In this document: positions 35,168 through 46,385 of the stretch, piece by piece
Numbering within the stretch: the first letter of the stretch is position 1
Layout: every line of letters starts with the position of its first letter
Assembly (NCBI GenBank): GCA_038496445.1
Contig: JALMLS010000627.1
Span: 1 to 64,000 of the forward strand
Direction of reading: 5' to 3'
DNA from: Trichosphaerium sp. ATCC 40318
Lineage: Eukaryota; Discosea; Flabellinia; Trichosidae
DNA: 64,000 nt
Translations under genes and position numbers: made by a program
The notes under the pieces: generated by a model
Seen by the model: the letters and a program-made list of their open reading frames with translations, nothing else
Databases searched by the model: none
What the model was told of the DNA's origin: nothing

Positions 35168-36479
35168 TCACTTTTTGAGACCGAGAAGTTCAAAAGCGGT
35201 GGCCTTCTCTTCAGCCAATTCTTTCTCTGTCGCTTCGAGTTTTGTGCGTGCGAAGTCAGATACAGCAAGTCCTAATCGAAGGTTAGTTGCGGTTAACCAT
35301 ACCGAAAAAGGCTGACGTACCTTTAACAACCGAAATTTTACCGTCTTTGATTGTGACAGGATGAGAGTACATGAGTCCCTCTTGCACGCCGTAGGATCCA
35401 TCTGAGTAGATGCCCATGCTGACCATTTCGCCCTCAGCAGTGCCTTTTGGGAAAAGAGTTAGCTACTAATGTTAAAAAAAGGGATATTGTGTCGTACCAA
35501 AGTGCCAATAGTGCACGTGGTCTACAATGGCTTTGGCAGCAGAAGCAGCAGAGCTCAATTTTCTCGCAGCGATAATAGCGGCACCACGTTGTTGTACAGT
35601 GCTTATAAATTCGCCATTGAGCCACTCTGCGTCACACAATTCAGTGGCTTTTTTATCTCCAATGACAGCGTTCGAAGCGTCTGGGTATTGTGTCTACAAA
35701 GAATATTAGAAGGTAACGCTTATAATTGATTCAACAACTGACCTTGGAGTGATTGCCCCAAATTGTGACGTTTTTAACGGTTGACACAGCGACACCTGCT
35801 TTTTTAGCGAGTTGTGCGCGCGCTCTAACAAATTTAGTTAGCGTGGAAATGGTTCTTTCGTGATTTTGCGGCTTGGAGGTACCTGTTGTGGTCGAGCATT
35901 GTAAGAGCTGTAAATTGACTGTTTGGGATTGATTCAGCGCATGTGGCGGCAATTAGAGCGTTGGTATTGGCAGGGTTACCTACTACCAAAACACGAACTG
36001 ATTTCTTGGCGTTGTCGCTGATTGCTTTGCCCTGTCCTTTGAAAATAGGCACATTTTTAGCTAACAGGTCCTTTCTGAGCATGCCCTCCCTACGAGGAAA
36101 AGCTCCTACGAGAATAGCGTAGTCGCAATCTTTGAACGCAACATTTGCGTCGGTTGTGCCAACAACATCTATTAGACAGTCAGAGAGGGAACAATAGGGA
36201 GTTAAAGACCTTGAACGAGTGGAAATGCGCAATCGGCTATTTCCATTACGACGCCTTGCATCACTTTCTCGCAGTACGGAATGTCAAGCAATTGAAGAAT
36301 TACTGGTTGGTCTTTGCCAAAAGCCTCTCCTCTAGCGACCAAAAAAATTAACGAATAGCAGATTTGGCCAGCGGCGCCACTGATGCACACTCTTATTGGT
36401 TCTTTAGTAGCCTAACACGACAAAACTGTTAAAAAAAACCTTTGTATGTTTTAAGTAAGCGCCAACGGAAGCGTACCAT
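35168..36479 (-). CDS. Malate dehydrogenase, cytosolic type
   Basis: Exons give [20 protein letters not shown] (Rossmann GAAGQI), [75 protein letters not shown] (active-site His) and [12 protein letters not shown], ending [20 protein letters not shown] and WGNHS are the cytosolic NAD-MDH signatures. The catalytic His and substrate Arg residues are present. It interconverts malate and oxaloacetate. The first coding exon appears to be the ATG alone (36,477-36,479) followed by a GTACGC intron (see findings). Six or so introns. Confidence 0.92.
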
Positions 36480-36518
36480 GTTGTGTTGTTGTTGTTCTTA
36501 GAGTTTATACGAAGTTAT

Positions 36519-36976
36519 GTATCCAGTCAAATTACAGTCAGTTTTCCTACTTGTTCCCTTTTTTTTCACGTGTTACTTTACAGGAAACTGGCTACGGAAA
36601 GCGCCGTAAGAAAGTGCGTGTACAAAAGAAAGCGTCCTAGTGTTGTGATTTATGGCCGAATTTTTTTTTAAGTGTATTGCACTTCAACGGCATTGTTATG
36701 CCGTTCATAGAGCGTGAGTACCAGTGGTTACCGCCAAATGTACGTGGTAAAAAAGTTTTATTACTTGTCTGTTTTTGCACACAATGTACGTTTGTTTTGT
36801 ACGTTTCTTGTTATTCAAAGGCTTGTGGAGGTGGATCCCACATGACACCAAAGAATAATTTCATTTCTAGCATTACAAAAGTTGTTGGCGAGTCACTTGA
36901 ATTTGTAAACGAAATTTCTGTTGTATACTCTACGCGGCAACCGTCTCCACTACTCAAAATCTTGACAGATTGTTAA
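36519..36976 (+). CDS. Possible small unknown protein
   Basis: Three or four exons can be joined: a short start at ATG 36,519 (MYP), ETGYGKRRKKVRVQKKAS, VLHFNGIVMPFIEREYQWLP and CGGGSHMTPKNNFISSITK, ending LLKILTDC*. The product would be about 100 residues with a very basic N-terminal third. I recognise no family. The last bases overlap the end of the opposite pirin-like gene. The start exon is weakly supported, and the whole reading may be wrong. Confidence 0.3.
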
Positions 36977-38107
36977 TTCTTGGCACAAAAAACCGAAAAA
37001 AAAAATCCGTACAGTATCATTGACTTCCAAGTCTGGGCTACCAACACTCAAGTGGACGTATGCAGCGTATCCTGGAGCCATTTTATGTGTTATACTCTTA
37101 CCTTCACCTATTAATGTATGTCAACTACGCGACAATTCATGCACGTGTTATAACTCACCGAGTGTGCATACGTAAATGCGAGCACGTTGATTTATATGAA
37201 TAGCATCCGCATTCACTGCGTTGCCCTTTCCTACACCATCGACAACGCACAACAGATTGTCAATCATATCTTCTGGTTTAAATTGCGCTGTCTTTAGCAC
37301 AGGAGGATTCAGTCGTATGTCAAACGATGGCCATAGCACAGCTTGTATTGTGTGTAAAACGCCATCAGCAGGATTGATATCTTCACTGGTGTTTAGCTTA
37401 GAATCACCTTTTTTTCGTTGAACCTGTTAGATGTTTACATAAGTAAGATTGGTGCGTACTCCAATTGCCAGCTGACTTGTAGTGGACACCGGCAGGGCCT
37501 AGCACTTCGGAGTCAGGATCTTTAGATAGCTTCATTTGTCCCGATAGTACAATCGTGAGGTTTTCAAAGCCATCCAATGGAATGTGTTGGGGTGCTTGAC
37601 AGCTGCCATCTCGCTCAACAAAAACATCTGGGGTTAGTTCAGGGCGCTTGGTCAGAGCACCAGCACTGGACCCTGTTATCCGTGCAACTGCTGTACTTGT
37701 CTCTATTTCAGGCTTCTCGAAGACGTCTTCGTTCAACAGGCGCACCGAGTGGAAACCGTCGTGTCCAGGTGCATAAAATGCTCCAAAATTAAAGGAGCAA
37801 TACCGCTTTGAAACACTCGTTTCTTGATAGCCCCTGTCATTCTATGCTTAATTCATGTATGTGAGCACCGTAAGCGCACCTATCTCCGGATTGCATGCGA
37901 GAAATAGTGACATTATTTGGGGCTACGCCACAATGCCTCAATACCATTCGCACAGCGCGTTGGGATGCTCTCGGCGCCTATATTGATCGTATAAACACCC
38001 AATTTCATGTATTATTGAAAGAGAGACTTGTACGAGCTTCTTAAACGTACGTTGTGCTGTACGCGACAAAACAGAGCGCGAGTACGCCCAAGCACATTAA
38101 GGGCCAT
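36973..38107 (-). CDS. Pirin-like cupin protein, probably mitochondrial
   Basis: The N-terminus MALNVLGRTRALFCRVQHN, then PRASQRAVRMVLRH, is a basic presequence. The core follows the pirin/YhhW pattern: SFNFGAFYAPGHDGFHSVRL and LNEDVFE, an insertion, IPLDGFENLTIVLSGQMKLS, VLGPAGVHYKSAG, NPADGVLHTIQAVLWPS, then NADAIHINQRARIYVCTLGE and HKMAPGYAAYVHLSVG. The insertion rich in Thr/Ser/Pro (ITGSSAGALTKRPELTPDVF) is unusual. The HPHRGFE metal motif reads HIPLDGFE, so a ligand is likely lost. Pirins are metal-binding regulators or quercetinases; no activity can be claimed here. About six introns. Confidence 0.6.
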
Positions 38108-38247
38108 CCACGTGTTTACAAGAAGAGGAGCGAACGTGAATGAATGCAATATTCGGCTGTTAGGTGCAGATCTAAGCGAGAGAATTATCGGTGCTGGTAA
38201 ATGAAATTCAACTTTAAATTCAGCTGTAGGCACTAGTGGTGTCACAA
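38108..38247. promoter_or_regulatory. Divergent promoter region (pirin-like / aegerolysin-like)
   Basis: 140 bp between opposite start codons. The minus frame remains open through it but no Met precedes, so it is taken as non-coding. Confidence 0.3.
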
Positions 38248-38778
38248 ATGTCGAAACAAAAGGGCGTTTCGCTGTTAATACGCAATTTAACGTCACACAC
38301 CCTTAAACTAGCAGAAAAGAAAATAGATCATGGACAATGGGGTAAAGGTGGTTCTTTACAACCCCCATCGACTATGAAACCAAAGGGTTCCGTTTCTATA
38401 TCAGCAGAGCCACGCTCGTGCGTTTTTAGTATTTTGATGCTTATGTACTAAATAAGTTACAGGAGCGTACTTGGTAGTGGCCGTTGCGAAGGTAGTGTAA
38501 TTTATTCATGCTCAACGTCTTCGCCTGCTGTAAAATTCATATTCAAGTGGAAACGCTCGCGCTCTGCAAAAGCCAAGTACGTTATTACCTCTTTGGCATT
38601 CAATTAACTTTGGTATTTAAGCTTTTCGTATTCTGTTGATCCTCCAAACCAAGCGGAGACGTGGTTGTTTTCTCAAACGTCCGATAATGGTCACTCGACG
38701 GTTTACGAAATAAAACAAAAAAAGAAACCTGTAACAGGTACATCTCTTTTTCCATTTTGTGTCTGTACAGTTTATTAA
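38248..38778 (+). CDS. Small aegerolysin-like beta-sandwich protein
   Basis: Three exons join to about 140 residues: MSKQKGVSLLIRNLTSHTLK, DHGQWGKGGSLQPPSTMKPK, GSVSISAE, LGSGRCEGSVIYSCS, VKFIFKWKRSRSAKANFSYS and SDNGHSTVYEI. The order of strands resembles aegerolysins and related small proteins: an early LxIRN strand, a GxW turn, PPSTxxP, the CEGSVxY strand, and a final DNGxxTVxI strand. Some members bind membrane lipids and form pores with a partner; nothing here shows such activity. No signal peptide. A splice to a TAA at 38,776-38,778 gives the end. It could instead be the first domain of the SH3 gene that follows. Confidence 0.45.
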
Positions 38779-41700
38779 GCGTCGCATTAGATATTACCAA
38801 TCCAGAGGAAGCCGAAAAAGCATTAAAACAGATTGGCGTTGAAATTAAAGAAGCGACAAAGGCACGTACCACTTCCTCTTATAAATCCTTGATTAAATGG
38901 CTCTTTAATATTAATGGATTATTCAGGCAAAAGCAGGTCTTGATAAGATGCTTGAAACCTATGTTAGGACAAACACTCAACCGCCTGATCATGTACGCAA
39001 TCAAATGGCGGAATTGGAGACGAGGTTGGAATCCTTGGCTCAAGACAAAGAGTACTTGACGCGTCTCATACAAGGTGACAGCTCGGCACCAACTACAATA
39101 GCATCAGTTGGTGATGGTGGAGCTCCAATGCGGGCTACAGTGTTGTACGACTATGATGGAAATGGCAAATCAGAGCTCGTTCTAAAGTAAGTCTTGGCAG
39201 TCACGTCTATTTTTTCCTGGTCCTAAGACTCACAACCTGTGTATAGGCAAGGTGAAGTTATCGAAGTTCTAGAGCAACACGATGACGGTTGGTGGTTAGG
39301 ATCAGCTAATGGCAAAAAGGGCTACTTCCCAGGATCATACGTGGAGATTGAGGAGGATCAAGGCGCTGCAACTATTAAGCGTGCAACTGTACTTCACGAC
39401 TACCAAGCAGACGGAGAGGTATAATTATTTTAGCACAAGGTGGATATCAACCAATAAATTAGGGCGAATTGACAATCACACAAGGAACAATTATAGAATT
39501 GTATGAATGGGATGAAAACGAGGATTGGTGGCAAGGCTCTTACGAAGGGGTTACTGGATTCTTTCCACGGACGTATGTGCAAATCGTTGAGGATGACGCC
39601 TCCGAATCCACGCCAGAAGCAGAAAGCGAACCTGCCAGCGATCAAGTATCGACAACGTCTTCGCAACCGTCTGTGTCTCATGGCAAGGACAAAGACAAAA
39701 AAGAAAAGAAGTCGAAAAGAAAGAAGGACAAGAAACACAAAAAGTCGAAACAAAAGAAATCCGAAGAGAAAAGCAGTGAGGCACCAAAGGTTGAGGAAGA
39801 ACCTCCTGCTGAGCCGCCTGCCCCTGAGCCAGTTCAAGCCAAAGTTGAGTCAGATGGCAGAGCACGTGGTGAAGTACGTCACTAGTGATGTTGTTTATGT
39901 CTAGCTTATATCTCTCTTTTATTATAGGTGCTGTATGATTACGAAAAGGATGGTGAAGGCGAATTAACTGTCCGCACTGGACAAATCATTTATTTGATAG
40001 ATTATCCTGACACCGAAGATTGGTGGGAAGTCGAGGTTGATGGCGAAGCTGGATTCATTCCTAAAACGTTTTGTAAAATTTTGGAAGATGATGCGCCAGC
40101 TGCGGCTACAGAGCATGTTGAAGCAGCAAGTGAATCCATTGAAGCTACGAACGAACCTGCAGATGTTGCCAATGAGCCTGCAGAGGAGAAATCCGAAGTC
40201 GTGGATGAAGCTGAAGTGAGCCAAGCCAGTGAACCTCCTGCAGAAGCCAGCGCTGAACCTGTTGAAGAATCAAGCGAACCTGATACTACCGACAAGACTA
40301 CAAAAGAAAACCAGCCAGAGACCAAGGCACCTGCTAAGAATCCACGTACAGCATTGGTTATCTGTGACTATACAGCAGAAGGGTCTGATGAAATTCCTCT
40401 TAAACAAGGTCATTACAGTTTGTCAGTAATGATAATTGCTTACGTAAAGTAGGCGCTAAGGTTATTGTTTACAATTGGGAAGGCGATGATTGGTGGGAAG
40501 GCGAGTCAGAGGGCCAGCATGGCTACTTTCCATGCTCGTATGTTCAACTGTCGAGCCGTGCTAAGGTACTTACTGGAACTCTGCTAACCGCACCAACACT
40601 AATTTATGTAGGTTCTGTTTGATTACAACAAAGAAGGCGAAAACGAAGTTACAGTGAAGGAAGGTGACATTGTATTGTTGAGAGAGAACGATCCTAACGA
40701 GGAATGGTGGGAAGCTGAGTTGGAAGATGGTCAAATTGGCTTTATTCCACGTACCTATTGCGAAATACTGCCTGAAGAGGATGATGTCACTCCTCCCGAT
40801 TCACAAAAAGCTCCTGTTGCTCAATCTGAAGACCCAGAACCAGAACAACAAGCACAGGAAGAGGATGTTGAGGCTCCAACTGAAGAACCAGTACGCCTTG
40901 CGTATTGTACTAGCTATTTGTCTAATTTTTCACAAGCCACAACTACCACAACATGCGGCTCCCGAGGAACCTCCACAGGCCGAACCGGAACCAAAACAAG
41001 AACTTGAAGACTCTACCAAATCAGAGCCAGAACCTGAACCTGAACCTGAACCTGAAGCTAAGGAACCTGAAGAATCTACCAAATCAGAGCCAGAAATTAA
41101 ACCTGAAGAATCTGCCGAGTCTGAGCCAGAGCAAGCAGATGAATCTACAGAAGAAACCTCCGAACCTGAACCAGAACCAAAAGAACCTGAAAAAGAAAGT
41201 TCAGAGGAAGAAGCACCGAAGCAAGCAGAAAAAGATGATGCAAATACAGTGTCGGCAGAGGAATTGGAGCGCGCTTCAGAGAAGATAGCAAAGCTAGAAA
41301 TGGAAATAAAAGAGCGAGAGCTCAGTGTCGAAGAGCACCGTGTTCAAATTGCGGCTTTGAAAAAGAAAATGTCGCAACAAGAGGCTGCTATCGAAGAGAA
41401 TGAAGGCAAGGTGCAAAATTTGGTAGCGACAGTCGAAGCCAAAAAACAAACAGCCAAGGAATTGCAAGATGCCAAGGAAAAACTTGAAGAACAAATAGAA
41501 GAGTTCAAGGCACAAATCGAGGAGTTACAAAAACAAAACGCAAGCGCTCAGGACAAAGAACAAGTTGAAGAGATACAACAACAATACAAAGAGAAACTCG
41601 CTCAATTAGAAAAGGAGCTCACTACCAAACTCGAACAAGAGAAAAAGGATACCGCTGCAAAAGCGGAGGAAGCAGCACGCCTGAGCAGCAAGATTGCACA

Positions 41701-42205
41701 GCTTGAAAAAGAAAGCGCCACAGCCTTACAAACGAAAGACGAGCAAATTAACAACTTGAAACAACAGATTGCAGATGCTGAAAAACGCAATGCTGAATTA
41801 GCTGCCAAAGAAAAAGAAATTAATGATTTGAAGGCTGCCGTTGCCAAAAAAGAAGCAGAACTGAAACAAGCCAAAACGCGCAGGTTCGGTCTCAAGAAAA
41901 TGTCACCTCGCAAAAAAGCACCACGCAGAGGGCCACTCCCAAAGAGGCCAGTGCCTAAACGACCAAAGATTCCTAACCGAGGGCTTCCAAAGAGGCCAGT
42001 ACCAAAGATGACGCGAAAGAAGAGTATTGCCCCTGAGAAAAATGCTCCACCTGTTCCTGGAGGCAGACCGGCAGCGCAACCCAAACGCTGGTCAGTAAAG
42101 AATGTGAACAATATTATACCAAAGCAAGACCGTGTGGTAAGCATGCCAGTCTCTAGCGATTTTAAAAAGCGAAGACAGTACTTTGAAACAATTGGCAAGA
42201 AGTAG
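38771..42205 (+). CDS. Multi-SH3 scaffold protein with coiled coil and basic tail; 5' end unresolved
   Basis: After a helical start (DITNPEEAEKALKQIGVEIK; AELETRLESLAQDKEYLTRL) come five SH3 domains: ALYDY-like ATVLYDYDGNGKSEL with GWWLGSANGKKGYFPGSYVE (39,133-39,360); ATVLHDYQADGEGELTI (39,385-39,596); VLYDYEKDGEGELTV (39,928-40,086); ALVICDYTAEGSDEI (about 40,350-40,555, with an intron); and VLFDYNKEGENEVTV (40,615-40,780). Each keeps the ALYDY, WW and FPxxY binding residues. Acidic low-complexity Glu/Pro repeats (to 41,240), a long coiled coil (41,245-41,875) and a basic Pro/Lys tail (KRPVPKRPKIPNRGLPKRPV) follow. It would be a cytoplasmic scaffold for proline-rich partners, probably at actin or membranes. 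No ATG heads the first exon, so an upstream exon is missing or it joins the preceding gene. Confidence 0.8.
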
Positions 42206-42380
42206 AATTCATTCTCAAATGTAACAAGGTTGTGCTGTAATATAAAAAAGAAAGGTTTTGTAAAACAAAAAGCATGCAAGTTAGTTATTTGGCGAAGCAC
42301 GTGCATATTTTCATATTTTGATATCTATTTTTAGAATACGCTAGTAGCGATAAGTGTTTTTTAACTAAAATGTTACAAAG

Positions 42381-42743
42381 TTCTTGGATAAGAACAAGGA
42401 CGCCTTAAAAGATAGTCTCGTTGATATGATTCGTAAGAGTAAGGACCCTATGATCCAAAATCTACTTCAGAAAGCGAAAGTATTCCGTGGTAAACCTGTG
42501 ACAGTCGGTACACAATTCAGGGTATGATATTAGAAAAATTCTGAAGAACGCTTAAAGTTAACATATCTTTAGATGCAACTCACCAATTTGATGGAACGTA
42601 TCACATGACTGATCCACACTGGATTAGGTAGGTTTTTAACTTTGGTTTGATGGGGTATTAATATAACCTTAGGTGTATCAAACCTAACCTGTTGAGACGG
42701 CCTAATGTCTTCAACGGAGGTCAAGTACTTCAACAACTAAATT
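42381..42743 (+). pseudogene. Myosin motor-domain fragment
   Basis: Three small exons give FLDKNKDALKDSLVDMIRKS, KPVTVGTQFR, MQLTNLMERITMTDPHWIR and CIKPNLLRRPN, ending VLQQL. FLDKN, TVGTQFR and RCIKPN are the loop-3 to converter-side blocks of the myosin head. The P-loop, switch regions, lever arm and tail are all absent. The fragment starts at a splice-like AAAG and ends where the retroelement begins. It is a relic of about 85 residues, probably cut by that insertion. Confidence 0.85.
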
Positions 42744-42749
42744 GTTCGA

Positions 42750-43620
42750 GCACCGTATATACACACAACATTTTCAAATAAGGCACGAGCCACAGTTTTA
42801 GACTTTTATCTGGTAGGCATACAGCTATGGTATAGTGTGTATAATAGTCAGTGCTGGAAAGAATTGAGAATTTTGAGGGTGTGAAATAGGAGTGAAATTG
42901 CGTAAAACCCACAGGGTGTACTATGCCATTGATATTGACGTAATTTACAGCAACAGGACGTATGGGATGTCTTGATAGAGCATCTGAGTCAGATTTTAAA
43001 TACGATGAATAATAGAAAGGTAAATAGACCAACGGTTCATTTTTGAATCCGGATTTTAATAGTAACTAATGCGATCTGTAGTACTCAACTTCGTGTAAAA
43101 AGAAAGAACATTTTTTTGGTTTTAGTTTACTTTTGTGTTGCCGTACACGTTCAAGAACTAATTTCAAGCTATAAATATGTTCCTCGAAAGTTTTGAAAAG
43201 ACGATAATGTAGTCAATGTATACAAGGCAATGTTGCCATTTTAAACCAGAAATAACTAGGTTTACGTACCTTTGCCAAGTTGCAAGTGCATTGGATACAC
43301 CCATAATGGGCGTTACAACCCATTCGTAGAGTCCAGATTTGTCGATAAAGGCTGTTTTCTCAACGGAGTTTCTTGCTATCTTTAGCTGATGAAACCCACT
43401 GGTAGATCCATTATTGAGAAATAGACTGAGCCTATGAGAGCTTCTAGTGCATCATCTACCCTTGGGAGTGGGTATACATCACGCTTTGTCACTGAGTTCA
43501 AAGACCTATAATCTATACAAAGTTGTAAAGTACCATCTTTCTTTTTACTAATTACAATAGGTGCTGCCCAAGGATAGTAGCTTAGCGTACCCTTTTTATA
43601 AATCGTCTGTAGTAACCAGT
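42750..43620 (-). mobile_element. Decayed Ty3/gypsy-like reverse transcriptase and RNase H (copy B)
   Basis: On the minus strand: YYPWAAPIVISKKKDGTLQL, CIDYRSLNSVTKRDVYPLPR, VDDALEALIGSVYFSIMDLP, GFHQLKIARNSVEKTAFIDK and GLYEWVVTPIMGVSNALATW. Then comes YIDYIIVFS, where an active element has YIDD, followed by a frame change into TFEEHIYSLKLVLERVR. An RNase H-like remnant (VHPVGFTQFHSYFTPSKFSI) and SDALSRHPI follow. Stops and frameshifts make it inactive. Integrase is not seen. Confidence 0.82.
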
Positions 43621-43845
43621 TTTTCGTAGACATGAAGAAGTCTTCTCTTTATCTTCATCTGCCATAGTGATTTGCCAATAACCGGATGTCTAGTTGACTG
43701 AGATAAATAACTTAGCGTCTCCAATACAATCCAAGGTGTCATCTAAGCGGTGGAATGGGATAGTTATCCCTTTTGTTATTTTGTTTAATCTACGAACCTT
43801 TTCCATCTTTCTTTGGTGCAGCCATTCGGGTTGGAATATGAAATA
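43621..43845 (-). mobile_element. Second, different reverse transcriptase fragment (copy A)
   Basis: Immediately upstream of copy B on the minus strand: APKKDGKGS-like start, RRLNKITKGITIPFHRLDDT, LDCIGDAKLFISV, a stop, then TSGYWQITMADEDKEKTSS. This covers the same RT segment as copy B but is a different sequence, so two elements (or a rearranged one) are joined here. Confidence 0.7.
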
Positions 43846-45170
43846 ACATTATAGTTCGACATGTCGTTAATATGCTTTTTTTATTCTCATTAGAAGCTTT
43901 ACAGCTCTTTCTGTAGAGCTGACAAGAGCGTTAGTACCTGTCAATACGATGGCGAATTCTAGTATTGACAGTGTTGGAAGTGCCAGGTGTACTAAACAAA
44001 TGTTGATTTGATTAAATGAGCTTCAACAACTGCGCTCTTTGATCAATACTAATATGGACCAATAACATTGTGTCCTTTTGAGAAACAAGACGAGGATAAG
44101 ACAAAAGTTTTTTATTTATTTTTGGGTTTTGTTGTGCTTAAGCCTGAGCAGATAGTGTCTTCAAAGGCCTCCGTTGTTTATATGGCCAAGGTAATCATTA
44201 AATATGAGAGGCGTCAGTTACATAAGCTATTTGAGGGCACGTACTTAAGGCAGGTTTGGTTTTGTGAAGCCATTGTGAATCTGAAACTTACCCACAACAG
44301 TATAAGCACAGGAGCTGTATCAACTTGAAGAGTTGTTGGCGTAGAAGTTAGGCATAATAGTATTCCAATAAGGCCTAGACACGCTTGCCAAGGCAACAGT
44401 AATGACAGTTTGTAGTGCCAGTGAGTCGTCGTTAATAGGAGTGAAGCTGTTCTCTACCTAGTGAAGCATGGCGCTGAGATCTGTTGACATCAGCACAACA
44501 TTCAAAGAGATGACGCATTGTCGCAACAATATTACTGTACATGTTCATGCTCGTGGGAGGCAAAGTGAAGGAGCTTGTGATTAATCCAGAAGTCTGGTTA
44601 GGAAGGAACGGCATAGGTGCGTCCGAGCCAACAGGAGAAGAGACTTTGGGAAATGGTTGTAGCTCTGCATCCAACCAAGCTTGCTAGAGCTTCCATTTGG
44701 ACGTTTTCGCCATTAGGGTCAGTGTCCATGTCATCATTGACAACGTTTGGACATGGCTCAGGTACAGCGTCACCATCCTAAATGCCACCAGTACTAGGAG
44801 AAGAGTTAGAATATGAGGCCGGTGCAGTAGTGTCAAAACATTTGACGCTAGAAAAAAGTGTATTTTTGTTTGAATGAACATTATTTTGTTTGTTGTAACA
44901 AGAAAATCGAGAAGAGCTGCTGTGGCGTTGATCACTACACGTAAAGTTTTTATTTAATTTTGGTAAAACGGTGTTGATTAAAGTTCTTGCACCGAAAATT
45001 ATTGTCAAAGTTGCAGTTTTGATTGTCATGCCGTTGATAGCGTCTATTAGGCGCTATCGGCTGGTTTGTTGGCTAGGAGTTGCCAATATTTTGCATCCAG
45101 AACGTCATGAGAGAGTTGTTGATATTAGACGTCACTATGACAACGAGAATGACAGTTTGAACAACTGATT
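43846..45170 (-). mobile_element. Probable gag/protease part of the decayed retroelement
   Basis: The minus strand carries Asn/Gln/Ser-rich gag-like pieces (LNKNFTCSDQRHSSSSRFSC, NDNQNCNFDNNFRCKN) and LQVDTAPVLILL, which may be an aspartic protease DTGA site turned to DTAP. Frames are broken throughout. LTRs and a tRNA primer site were not found by eye. Confidence 0.4.
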
Positions 45171-46385
45171 TTTACCGTTCCTCTCTATCTTCCGGTGAGG
45201 CTTCAACCGATCAAATCGTAGAATGCTACGATCAAGCAGTGTTCGAAATACTACGATCATCACAATAAAGCACAAAAATGAAGGACAGACACATATTGAG
45301 ACGTAAACTGAAAACCAGCGATGCAATTACCAAAGTTTACTTTTCCGTTTGCGTTACACATTGCAGCATGAGCGATATGCTGTAAGCGTTTTTCCCGGTT
45401 CTAATGAGAGGGCCTGTAACAATTTGACTTGTGCATAGTGAAAAGTGATACGGAATGCAACATGCAGCTTTCTTGTAAATATTACAGAGTTTTTTGGCGA
45501 ACATAGCTTGTGTAAGGGTGAATACGCTTTGAACAACTATTTATGGTTCCAATTACGCTCAATGCAACCTCAGTACTGTGTATGTGTACACCTTGAGCGT
45601 TGCAACCTCAAAACAAAATAGCTCACAAAACAAACAAGGGTTTGAGCGAGAGCCTTAAAAGAAGGATCACTCGGTGCTTTGTCTAGATACTACACTACCG
45701 AAAAAACATCAGAAAAGAAGTTGCACAAGAAATTAAATTAAGGGTACCTTATGTTGTATCGACGCCAGGTAGAGTATTGAGAGTTGGGCGATGGAAAAAA
45801 GACAAAAAACCACAACGGAGCTGCACAAGGTAACAGTAAACCCTTATCACCTACGAATGGGATACCTCTACAATAAAAGCCAAACAAAGTTCAAGCTAAT
45901 ACTCCTGTGTTGTTGCAGCGTTAAGTCTTCCTCCACAAGAAGCAAAGTCATGCCTTTTCTTTAGTGGTAGTTTTTTTTTTTGGGTTGACTTTCTTTCATC
46001 TGCCATGAAATTCACGGATGTACATATAATGGCGAACTACACTTAACTATAAACCACAAAATAAAAGGTGGAGGCACCAACCAAGATGAGCATGGCACGT
46101 TCAAATCGTTGGTGAGGTGTTAACATACGTAAATGATTAAAACGAAAATTACAAAGCTTGGCGATCTTCTTAGATGAGCACAAACCACATATCTTTTCGT
46201 TACTCAACCTGGATTATTTGAACAACCAAAAAGGACAAAGTTAAACATTACAATAGAATGATACAATATGAATTCCATTTATTCGGCTATTCAGATGCTG
46301 AACTAACAAGCTCATCTGAAAATAAAAAAATTGCAAATGCATGTTGTTTATCATGCCATTACATTTTGTACTTCATCATTATTTT
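45171..46385. other. No gene recognised
   Basis: AT-rich, with open stretches under 65 codons in all frames. A short plus frame near 45,700-45,830 (KEVAQEIKLRVPYVVSTPGR) looks protein-like but has no context. Confidence 0.4.

Noticed and set aside
38505-38872. Minus-strand gene ending FTAGEDVEHE
   Set aside because: The plus strand reads better as aegerolysin-like and SH3-gene exons, and no minus start was found.
41602-42306. Minus-strand 234-codon Phe/Leu-rich open frame
   Set aside because: It is the antisense of the Lys/Glu-rich coiled coil, which is known to leave long open antisense frames.
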